Source of the DNA: JBAXPW01 sp037132015
GTDB lineage: Bacteria > Patescibacteriota > Microgenomatia > UBA1406 > GWC2-37-13
Assembly (NCBI GenBank): GCA_037132015.1
Contig: JBAXPW010000090.1
Location: forward strand, 1-5,356
Direction of reading: 5' to 3'
Length of the DNA: 5,356 nucleotides
Shown: one piece after another, positions 1 through 5,166 of the stretch
Layout: each line of letters opens with the position of its first letter
Numbering within the stretch: position 1 is the first letter of the stretch
Made by a program: the position numbers and the translations under genes
Notes under the pieces: generated by a model
What the model saw: the letters and a program-made list of their open reading frames with translations, nothing else
Database searches by the model: none
Told to the model about the DNA's origin: nothing

Positions 1-116
1 TTTCATATCCTTGTATTGTATTACAAGTGTTCGGATTCCGTTGAGAACTCATATTAATCTCTTGACAAAACATGATAAATAGTCAAAACTAATAGTATTA
101 GTAATATTTATTTTTT
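1..116. other. Left-edge stretch without a certain gene
   Basis: No gene is certain here. On + one frame is open from the edge to a TAA at 55-57 and another to a TAG at 80-82, so either could be the tail of an upstream gene, but neither is long enough to judge. On - an ATG at 52-50 opens a frame that runs off the left edge (it begins MSSQRNPNTC). AAGAGA lies 5 nt before that ATG, so a divergent gene start is possible. The arms TTGAC (62-66) and GTCAA (82-86) form a spaced dyad. TTGACA at 62-67 is a perfect -35 hexamer, but no good -10 sits 16-18 bp downstream on +. Confidence 0.4.
102..107 (+). promoter_or_regulatory. Possible -10 element of the 80-aa membrane protein gene
   Basis: TAATAT (4 of 6 matches to TATAAT) ends 9 nt before the ATG at 117. 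No Shine-Dalgarno sequence lies in the T-rich stretch between them. The in-frame stop TAA at 102-104 overlaps this hexamer, so the gene cannot start further upstream. The perfect TTGACA at 62-67 is too far away (34 bp) to pair with it, which makes this a weak call. Confidence 0.25.
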
Positions 117-359
117 ATGAAAAAGCACTCCCCAACAACTGTTAAAAAAACAAAGACGATTCACGATTATGAACGGTCATTATTTATCGCTTCGCTTATT
201 TTAAATTTGTTTGCAGGTTCACTACTTCTTTGGTATTTAGCTTCATCCCAATATGATAAAGCAATTTTAAATTATTCTCTTGCCAAATATTGTGTTTCAG
301 CAGAAGGTGATCCTACAGTTTCACCAAAATCTTTAGAGATATGTCGCTTTATGCAATAA
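117..359 (+). CDS. Small single-pass membrane protein with two extracytoplasmic cysteines
   Basis: I do not recognise this 80-residue protein as a member of a named family. It has a basic N-terminal tail (residues 1-20, six Lys and one Arg) and one hydrophobic segment at about 21-44. The outer tail of about 36 residues carries C59 and C76. The positive-inside rule puts the N-terminus in the cytoplasm and both cysteines outside, where they could form a disulfide; this is inference. The tail contains SLAKYC (55-59 region), closely matching SLSKYC in the 302-residue protein beyond the next gene. An in-frame TAA 4 codons upstream (102-104) fixes ATG 117 as the first possible ATG start. There is no Shine-Dalgarno sequence. 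The gene is convergent with the VKOR-DHODH gene, only 9 bp away, and its stop lies inside a hairpin. A spurious ORF is possible but unlikely given its ordered membrane-protein layout. Confidence 0.65.
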   Translation: MKKHSPTTVKKTKTIHDYERSLFIASLILNLFAGSLLLWYLASSQYDKAILNYSLAKYCVSAEGDPTVSPKSLEICRFMQ

Positions 360-380
360 TCTGCTAGATTATTTTCTTTT
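355..380 (+). terminator. AT-rich terminator-like hairpin holding both convergent stop codons
   Basis: The arms AATAATC (355-361) and GATTATT (367-373) form a perfect 7-bp stem with a TGCTA loop, followed on + by TTCTTTT. The + gene's TAA (357-359) sits in the left arm and the - gene's TAA (complement of 369-371) in the right arm. The T-tract follows only in the + direction. The stem has a single G-C pair, so it is weak as an intrinsic terminator. Confidence 0.4.
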
Positions 381-1925
381 GTAATTGCTTCCAATAGCTT
401 CTGATATTGATATATATCCATCATTTTTGATGAGATGTATTAACTTGAAGTTGATATTGGAGATGAGTTGGGGACCTTCGTATATCATACCTGTGATAAG
501 CTGAATGAGAGAAGCTCCTAATTTAATTTTTCTGTAGGCATCTTCTGCAGAAAAAACGCCACCACAACCAATGATCAAAAGTTTATTATGAGCATGTTTG
601 TAAGCTAAAGAAATCAACTCATCAGACCGTTTTTCTGTTGGTTTGCCACTAAAATTTCCAAGACCTGCACTTTTTATTTCTTCCTTATCAAAGGATGGAT
701 CTTTTCTGTTACGTTGAAGATTTCCAAAAATAACTCCTTGAACATTATGATTTACTATTACATCAAGCATTTCTTTTGTTTCTTCATTTGTTTTATCAAT
801 AGGCATTTTTATGTAAAGTGGATGATGAAGTTTGAGCAGATCCATTTCAATGAGAAGTTCCTCTAAGTTTTTTGAAGAATAAAATGAGATATCTCCATGA
901 ATGAGATTTGGGCAACTAATATTTAATTCGTAATACGCGTGTTGTACTTTAGATTTCTCAAATTTCTTAAAAGCCGTTACGATATCTTTAACACTATCTT
1001 TTTGAGTTTTCAAAGATTTACTATTTGTTCTTCCTATACTTATTCCAATTGGAATAGTAAACGGTATATTTTCAATTTCTTTGATAATTTGAATGGAACC
1101 TGCATTCTTAAATCCTTTATTTACTAATAGAGATTGTGATTTTGGTAGTCGTCCGAGACGTGGTAATGGATTTCCTTCGTATGCGAGATTTGTTATGGTT
1201 CCTATTGTTCCAAAGCCAAATCCTAATGATGGGAGAATGCGAGGAAGTCGTGCTTTGTAGTCAAAACCCGCAGATAATCCAATTGGACCTGTGTAAGTAA
1301 TTCCATGATGAGTTTGTTTTAATAGGGGAGATGAATAATTAAATGCATAACTTATGAGATTTCTTATCAAAGGAATAGTTCCACAGAATTTTCCAATCAA
1401 AGTCATATATTCGTGAACTATCTCAGGATCTATACAAAATAATAACGGTTTCAAAATATATTTATATAAAATTCCTGTTACAAAAATATATTTTTTTCTT
1501 CGTTCAATGGGAAATGTTATTCGTGTCATGATAAAAAGAAGTGTTGAGATAAGTGCAGAGACAAAACAATAAAGACAGATAGCTTTTATTACAAACGCCA
1601 TGAGAAAAACAAGATACATTGAAAATACAAATCCCATCGCGCTAAGATTGATCGCAATTTGTTTGAAAAAGGATGACTTATTTGTGAGTATATAAATAAA
1701 AGAAATGAATAGGACTGCATAATATATCAAGCCTAATAATGCGACAGGTTGACCAAGTATGGTTGCATAGGGTCCATTTAATACTTGTCCGCAATCAATA
1801 AACCCGATATTTATTTCACAGGGAGGAATAATGTTGCGATAATGCTCTATAGTTAAATATATGGCATCACCAAGTCCAATGAGAGTAAGAATAAACATGA
1901 GCACAGGGAGCATATTCATGCCCAT
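369..1925 (-). CDS. pyrD: VKOR-DHODH fusion: vitamin K epoxide reductase domain joined to class-2-like dihydroorotate dehydrogenase
   Basis: One uninterrupted 518-residue frame joins two enzymes. Residues 1-136 are a four-helix VKOR domain: helices at about 4-24, 58-80, 88-112 and 115-135, loop cysteines C36 and C45, and the redox pair C117-L-Y-C120. VKOR oxidises thiols outside the membrane and reduces quinone. Residues 150-518 resemble class 2 DHODH, which oxidises dihydroorotate to orotate with FMN and quinone. They show the amphipathic entry region with DPEIVHE (H171 matches the quinone-tunnel His), GNPLPRLGRL (R259 matches the tunnel Arg), NKGFKN (269-274), K373 in KMPID, N402, and the FMN phosphate loop GCGG (453-456) with GAS (470-472). 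Departures from the family are C338 in NISCPN where class 2 has Ser, Y223 where an FMN-contacting Lys is usual (K224 follows), and G51 where VKOR has Ser. With four helices both termini are cytoplasmic, so the DHODH half is tethered to the inner face. The mRNA probably starts at the second ATG (1919). Domain calls are firm; joint function is unknown. Confidence 0.9.
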   Translation of the reverse strand: MGMNMLPVLMFILTLIGLGDAIYLTIEHYRNIIPPCEINIGFIDCGQVLNGPYATILGQPVALLGLIYYAVLFISFIYILTNKSSFFKQIAINLSAMGFVFSMYLVFLMAFVIKAICLYCFVSALISTLLFIMTRITFPIERRKKYIFVTGILYKYILKPLLFCIDPEIVHEYMTLIGKFCGTIPLIRNLISYAFNYSSPLLKQTHHGITYTGPIGLSAGFDYKARLPRILPSLGFGFGTIGTITNLAYEGNPLPRLGRLPKSQSLLVNKGFKNAGSIQIIKEIENIPFTIPIGISIGRTNSKSLKTQKDSVKDIVTAFKKFEKSKVQHAYYELNISCPNLIHGDISFYSSKNLEELLIEMDLLKLHHPLYIKMPIDKTNEETKEMLDVIVNHNVQGVIFGNLQRNRKDPSFDKEEIKSAGLGNFSGKPTEKRSDELISLAYKHAHNKLLIIGCGGVFSAEDAYRKIKLGASLIQLITGMIYEGPQLISNINFKLIHLIKNDGYISISEAIGSNYKRK

Positions 1926-1934
1926 AGTATAGCA
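1926..1934 (-). promoter_or_regulatory. Extended -10 of the VKOR-DHODH gene, abutting its first ATG
   Basis: On - the sequence reads TGCTATACT, an extended -10 (TGn plus TATACT, 5 of 6 matches). It ends one base before the first ATG at 1925. Transcription normally starts about 7 nt after the -10, which falls on the second in-frame ATG at 1919. The mRNA would then be leaderless and begin at residue 3 of the longest frame. No good -35 is visible at 16-18 bp, which an extended -10 can do without. No Shine-Dalgarno sequence precedes any of the three clustered ATGs (1925, 1919, 1913). Confidence 0.5.
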
Positions 1935-1990
1935 TATTTGAATTTGTAAGTTTTTTGAATTTTATATTTCTATTAGTGCGAGGATCTAGG

Positions 1991-2004
1991 CTACTCATAA
2001 GTAG
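1991..2004. repeat. Short inverted repeat in the divergent intergenic region
   Basis: The arms CTACT (1991-1995) and AGTAG (2000-2004) flank a CATA loop. It lies between the promoters of the VKOR-DHODH gene and the 302-residue protein gene. It could be a small operator, but 5-bp arms are common by chance. Confidence 0.2.
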
Positions 2005-2014
2005 ATGATGTTTT

Positions 2015-2031
2015 ATATTGTTTGATATTGT
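2015..2031 (+). repeat. Direct repeat ATATTGT spaced one helical turn
   Basis: ATATTGT occurs at 2015-2021 and again at 2025-2031, exactly 10 bp apart, so both copies face the same side of the helix. The pair lies about 23 bp upstream of the -10 at 2054-2059, where an activator or repressor could bind. Chance occurrence in AT-rich DNA remains quite possible. Confidence 0.25.
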
Positions 2032-2053
2032 GTTCTTAAAGACAATTATATAT

Positions 2054-2059
2054 TATACT
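2054..2059 (+). promoter_or_regulatory. -10 element placing the transcript start on the ATG at 2066
   Basis: TATACT (5 of 6 matches) is followed by exactly 6 nt and then the ATG. This is the same hexamer and spacing as at the VKOR-DHODH gene relative to its second ATG. The predicted transcript would start at or within a base of the A of the start codon. The candidate -35s are weak: TTCTTA at 2033-2038 (15-bp spacer) or TTGTGT at 2028-2033 (20-bp spacer). An in-frame TAA at 2060-2062 rules out an upstream start. Confidence 0.5.
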
Positions 2060-2065
2060 TAATAT

Positions 2066-2974
2066 ATGGAAGATCAAAATACTATTATTCAAGATGAGAA
2101 GCCCAAAATAAACTGGTGGATGAATGTAAGTATTTTACTTTTTGTAGTTGTTTTTGCTCTCATTGGATATATTATTTTTTTACTTGACCGATACAAAATG
2201 ACAGGATTACCTTTACCAACTAAGGCTATTCCTGCTGTGGTTGCACCAACGGTTGTTCCAACAGTGGTTGTTCCAACAATGTCTGTGCCTTTGGTCTCTG
2301 CTAATAAAGTGGAGAAGTTGAATACAACAAATGTTCCAGTGATGTCTCTTAGCGATTCTCTTTCAAAATATTGTCTTAAGGATACTAATGGACAAATAAA
2401 AATATCATTAGATCGGATACCTGTTATTTTGTCTCAAGAGATAAAGCGAAAATATAGTATATCTGATAAAATCGAATGTGCATATCCAGATGGAAATTAT
2501 CTAATATTTAGTTTTGAATCAAAAGGAAGCGATCCAAAGACTTACAACGATGTGTACTTATATCATGCAAGGTCAACTTTTATGGGAATGAATGACAATT
2601 TTGCACAGTTAAGTACGTTCCATCGAATTGACATAGCTGATAAGAAAGTATTTTTACGTATTAATTTTCCTGATCCCCTTGGATTTACTAATCTAGGCTT
2701 TTCTATAGATGTATTTGCTGAAAAGCAAAATGAGATAAATGGCACAATAGTGAGAATTAAGAAGGGGGTAGTAATTAAAACAGGACCCGCAATGGATCTA
2801 ATGAAGAAATATGCAAAATTAACACCTGGATCTAGTATGACAGAATATCAGTTAGATCAAGAAAAAGTAACAGAATATGAAGGTCAATTATTTAAGTTGG
2901 CACCTCAATTATCTCAGATTATTCAGGTATCGAATGATTTATATGCTGATTTAGATGGAGTAGTATTTAAATAA
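2066..2974 (+). CDS. Membrane-anchored exported protein of unknown function with Val/Pro/Thr-rich stalk
   Basis: I do not recognise a named family in this 302-residue protein. It has a short N-terminal tail (1-18), one hydrophobic helix at about 19-40, and a stalk at about 50-80 rich in Pro, Val and Thr, with VVAPTVVPTVVVPT as its core. A soluble region from about 95 to 302 follows and is predicted to lie outside the membrane. That region has two cysteines, C103 (in SLSKYC) and C138, a spacing that could form a disulfide. The SLSKYC motif nearly repeats SLAKYC of the small membrane protein at 117-359, so the two may be related or share a partner. The alternating hydrophobic pattern around 144-235 suggests a beta-rich fold, and the 240-302 part looks helical. 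The start is fixed by an in-frame TAA two codons upstream. The gene is divergent from VKOR-DHODH, whose oxidase half would act on the same side of the membrane. Confidence 0.85.
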   Translation: MEDQNTIIQDEKPKINWWMNVSILLFVVVFALIGYIIFLLDRYKMTGLPLPTKAIPAVVAPTVVPTVVVPTMSVPLVSANKVEKLNTTNVPVMSLSDSLSKYCLKDTNGQIKISLDRIPVILSQEIKRKYSISDKIECAYPDGNYLIFSFESKGSDPKTYNDVYLYHARSTFMGMNDNFAQLSTFHRIDIADKKVFLRINFPDPLGFTNLGFSIDVFAEKQNEINGTIVRIKKGVVIKTGPAMDLMKKYAKLTPGSSMTEYQLDQEKVTEYEGQLFKLAPQLSQIIQVSNDLYADLDGVVFK

Positions 2975-2995
2975 TTAAAAAACTATTATTTTTAA
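2975..2995. terminator. All-A/T hairpin between convergent genes
   Basis: The arms TTAAAAA (2975-2981) and TTTTTAA (2989-2995) form a 7-bp stem of A-T pairs only, with a 7-nt loop. It directly follows the TAA of the 302-residue protein and is 12 bp from the end of the LOG gene, so it could serve both strands. The stem has no G-C pair, so it would be a very weak terminator on its own. Confidence 0.25.
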
Positions 2996-3006
2996 AAGTG
3001 AATTGT

Positions 3007-3621
3007 TTACAAAAACAAACTTTTTTCTGGATCGTTGTCGGGTAGTTTTTTGTGTCCATTTGTGTTTATCAAGTTATCATATTTTTCAATTAAAGGGACA
3101 ACTTCTTTTGGATCGCTTATAATGGTAAACACCTCATATTCCTCAGGACGCACCATCATATAGTTCTTAAATGTATCCATGATATTGTGCCAAAAATCTC
3201 CAAAAAGAATAAGTGGTTTGTGATGTCCATGATAGAGTCGCGCAACGCCCCATGCCATACCAAGTTCTGAGATTGTGCCAGTTCCTCCATTAAACACAAT
3301 ATAAAGATCGCCTAGCTCAAGAAGTTTTTTTGTTCGCACAACATAATTTGCTTCCTCATATGTTTCATCAGCATAATTTAATCCTGTTTTACCTTCAAAA
3401 TGAGTAGCACTCGAAGGTGTATAATAAACAGCAATTGTTTTTCCTCCAGCCTCTTTTGCTCCGAGAGTTGCAGCTAACATCACGCCCGGTCCGCCACCAT
3501 TTACAACTGTTCTTCCAGATTGAGCGACAAGTTTAGCAACTTCTTTAGCAGAATCATAGGTTGGTCCTCCAGCGGAGACACTGGCACAACCAAAAAATGT
3601 AACATTTTTTATATTATTCAT
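3007..3621 (-). CDS. LOG-family (SLOG/Rossmann) protein, possible nucleoside 5'-monophosphate phosphoribohydrolase
   Basis: This 204-residue protein has the layout of the LOG family (lysine decarboxylase-like by old annotation). Active members split N6-modified AMP into a free base and ribose 5-phosphate. Visible marks are an N-terminal strand with FFGCASV (9-15), the glycine-rich NGGGPGVM (41-48), R96 with TKKLLEL, and NGGTGTISE (111-119), which corresponds to the signature PGGxGTxxE. R96 and E119 match the usual catalytic Arg and Glu. The signature's first Pro is Asn (N111), so it is a variant and the substrate is uncertain; it may instead bind another nucleotide. The C-terminal end (about 188-204) is polar and probably disordered. 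There is no signal peptide, so it is cytoplasmic. An in-frame TAA three codons upstream, inside the -10 hexamer, fixes the start. It lies 52 bp downstream of the photolyase gene but has its own promoter. Confidence 0.88.
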   Translation of the reverse strand: MNNIKNVTFFGCASVSAGGPTYDSAKEVAKLVAQSGRTVVNGGGPGVMLAATLGAKEAGGKTIAVYYTPSSATHFEGKTGLNYADETYEEANYVVRTKKLLELGDLYIVFNGGTGTISELGMAWGVARLYHGHHKPLILFGDFWHNIMDTFKNYMMVRPEEYEVFTIISDPKEVVPLIEKYDNLINTNGHKKLPDNDPEKSLFL

Positions 3622-3626
3622 ACCAA

Positions 3627-3656
3627 ATTATATACATGCTTCAGATAAAATTACAA
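3627..3656 (-). promoter_or_regulatory. Promoter of the LOG-family gene
   Basis: On - TTGTAA (3656-3651, 4 of 6 matches) is followed by an 18-bp spacer and a perfect TATAAT (3632-3627). Five nt then separate the hexamer from the ATG at 3621, so the mRNA is probably leaderless. The -35 begins right after the hairpin at the photolyase stop, so one gene's end and the next gene's promoter are packed into 52 bp. Confidence 0.6.
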
Positions 3657-3677
3657 ATAACATAATATTATTGTTAT
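3657..3677 (-). terminator. Weak hairpin overlapping the photolyase stop codon
   Basis: On - the arms ATAACA (3677-3672) and TGTTAT (3662-3657) form a 6-bp stem with a 9-nt loop. T-rich sequence (TTGTAATTTTAT) follows. The photolyase TAA (complement of 3674-3676) lies in the first arm. With one G-C pair and an interrupted T-tract it is at best a weak terminator. The loop side contains the perfect palindrome ATAATATTAT (3662-3671), an alternative fold. Confidence 0.3.
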
Positions 3678-5053
3678 ATTCTATGTACTTTTTGTGTGAT
3701 CCATCGATCAATATATTCACTGATATTAAATTTATTTTTCAAACCATTATAGTTCATATAACGTATTTGTCCAAAAATAGATCGTTCAAACCAAGGCCTA
3801 TCATGAAGCCCACCAATGCTCCAAAGTATACCCACATATCCGTTAGGATTGTGTCCATCAAGCTGATACGTATCATTCAAATATATAGCATTTTCGATTG
3901 CCTGTTGTGGTGAAGGAGCCCATTCAAGTAATTTTTTAGCCCAATACATTCTCATATAACCATGAATTTTCCCTGTATTTAATAATTGAAGTTGTGATGC
4001 ATTCCATGCAGGATCAACGGTTTGTGCATACTCGAGTTGTCTCAGCGAATAGGCGTTTATTCTAATATCATCAATGTGCTTTTCAAGTGTTATTTTTGCC
4101 CAATCACGTAGCCCCTCGTATGAATCATAATTTGTATTATAGTAACAATAATTATCTGCTAATTCTTTACGAACAATCAGTTCTTCAAGATAAGCTTCAA
4201 ATGAAGAATATAATTTTGTATTATTTTTATGTTTATTAACATATTCTTCAATGATAAGAGCTATACGAAGGCTCGAAATATGACCAAAGTTAAGATACGG
4301 ACTCATATTTGATTGACAAGCAAACGATGGATCATTTCTTAAATCAGAGTAGTTGAGAAATTTATCCTTTATAAATGTGTTTAATTCATGTAATACAGAA
4401 CTTTCACCAGGTATAAAAGAAGGAATATAAAATGAAGGTCGGGGAGCCCGTATAGTTTTTTTCATTTTTGACCAATCATTTTTGAAATATTTTATATAAC
4501 TAAATGGATGTTTTATAAGCTCAGGAGGGGACACTAAATAAGTCGGAAGTAATTTTTGAATTTTAGAACGAAGAGTATATCCGGCAAACTCTTCCTTTTC
4601 TGATGCTACCCATATAGGGATAATATTGTGCGTATCAACTACAAAAACAGGAATTTGTACTAGATCAACTACAGATTGTTGAGTATCTCGCGCTTCTCGA
4701 AGTGGAGAAAAATCAAAAAAAAGAGCCGAAGGTTGAAGCTGTGATACAAGTAAGGGGATTTCTTTTATAGGATTACCAGACTCTATAATGAATGGAATAT
4801 CTTTATCAAGTAAGGTTATTTCTACTTGTTTTAATCCTTCTAATATATATTCATATTGTTGATGTAGTCGATTTTTGACTTGTGGATGAAAGATGAAACA
4901 TACAATGAGTGCTACTTTTCGTTCTATTGCATATTGTTGTGCTGAAAGTAATGCAAAATTATCTTGTGTCCGTTGATCACGAGACATTATATACAACACA
5001 CATTTGCCTGCAACATCCAACTGATTATTTAGTGATTTAATTCGTGTTTTCAT
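3674..5053 (-). CDS. phr: Class II CPD photolyase (deoxyribodipyrimidine photolyase)
   Basis: This enzyme uses blue light and reduced FAD to split cyclobutane pyrimidine dimers in DNA. The 459-residue length matches class II enzymes (about 460 residues). Residues 17-140 are the antenna-type alpha/beta domain, opening with VLYIMSRDQR (19-28). Residues about 180-459 are the helical FAD and DNA domain, with HPFSYIK (182-188), LRNDP and QSNMSPYLNFG (238-257), ELIVRKELADN (291-301), HGYMRMYWAKK (364-374), LDGHNPNGYVG (398-408), WSIGG (411-415) and IFGQIRYMN (426-434). Numbering runs 10 below the Methanosarcina mazei enzyme as I recall it. By that offset the electron-transfer tryptophans are W350, W371 and W378, the FAD-tuning Asn is N393 and the dimer-contacting Glu is E291; all are present. 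It looks intact. An in-frame TAG (5071-5069) limits the start to ATG 5053, with no Shine-Dalgarno sequence. It implies exposure to sunlit water or surfaces. FAD is presumably made elsewhere in the genome or taken up. Confidence 0.95.
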   Translation of the reverse strand: MKTRIKSLNNQLDVAGKCVLYIMSRDQRTQDNFALLSAQQYAIERKVALIVCFIFHPQVKNRLHQQYEYILEGLKQVEITLLDKDIPFIIESGNPIKEIPLLVSQLQPSALFFDFSPLREARDTQQSVVDLVQIPVFVVDTHNIIPIWVASEKEEFAGYTLRSKIQKLLPTYLVSPPELIKHPFSYIKYFKNDWSKMKKTIRAPRPSFYIPSFIPGESSVLHELNTFIKDKFLNYSDLRNDPSFACQSNMSPYLNFGHISSLRIALIIEEYVNKHKNNTKLYSSFEAYLEELIVRKELADNYCYYNTNYDSYEGLRDWAKITLEKHIDDIRINAYSLRQLEYAQTVDPAWNASQLQLLNTGKIHGYMRMYWAKKLLEWAPSPQQAIENAIYLNDTYQLDGHNPNGYVGILWSIGGLHDRPWFERSIFGQIRYMNYNGLKNKFNISEYIDRWITQKVHRI

Positions 5054-5085
5054 AATTTGATAAGTAGCCTACGAAGAGGTAAATC

Positions 5086-5114
5086 ATTATAAGAAGTATT
5101 GGTCAGACTTGCAA
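5086..5114 (-). promoter_or_regulatory. Promoter of the photolyase gene
   Basis: On - TTGCAA (5114-5109, 4 of 6 matches) is followed by a 17-bp spacer and a perfect TATAAT (5091-5086). The predicted transcript starts near 5079 and leaves a leader of about 26 nt before ATG 5053, with no Shine-Dalgarno match. TTGCAA is its own reverse complement and also serves as the -35 candidate of the divergent gene. Confidence 0.6.
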
Positions 5115-5138
5115 TTGTGTATGGTAATTTAGTATAGT
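5109..5138 (+). promoter_or_regulatory. Promoter of the right-edge exported protein gene, sharing its -35 with the photolyase promoter
   Basis: TTGCAA (5109-5114) is followed by an 18-bp spacer and TATAGT (5133-5138, 5 of 6 matches). Transcription would start near 5145, about 21 nt before ATG 5167. A rival -10 is TATCTT at 5155-5160, exactly 6 nt before the ATG, which would give a leaderless mRNA as at the neighbouring genes. Confidence 0.4.
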
Positions 5139-5166
5139 ATAAGGACATACTAATTATCTTTTTGCT

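Noticed and set aside
1..52. Possible divergent gene start on - at ATG 52 (MSSQRNPNTC...) running off the left edge
   Set aside because: Only 17 codons are visible, no family can be judged, and competing + frames are also open here. It is kept as a note only.
939..1127. 62-residue open frame on + inside the DHODH coding region
   Set aside because: It lies wholly antisense to strongly conserved DHODH sequence and its product shows no recognisable domain; it is a shadow frame.
369..1925. Frameshift or stop-codon split between the VKOR and DHODH halves
   Set aside because: The frame is open throughout, and the linker (about residues 136-150) is a short basic stretch typical of a cytoplasmic exit after a fourth helix.
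2563..2745. 60-residue open frame on - inside the 302-residue protein gene
   Set aside because: It is antisense to a longer, well-formed membrane-anchored protein gene and has no promoter or family signal of its own.
3671..3913. 80-residue open frame on + overlapping the photolyase 3' end
   Set aside because: It is antisense to conserved class II photolyase motifs, so it is a shadow frame.
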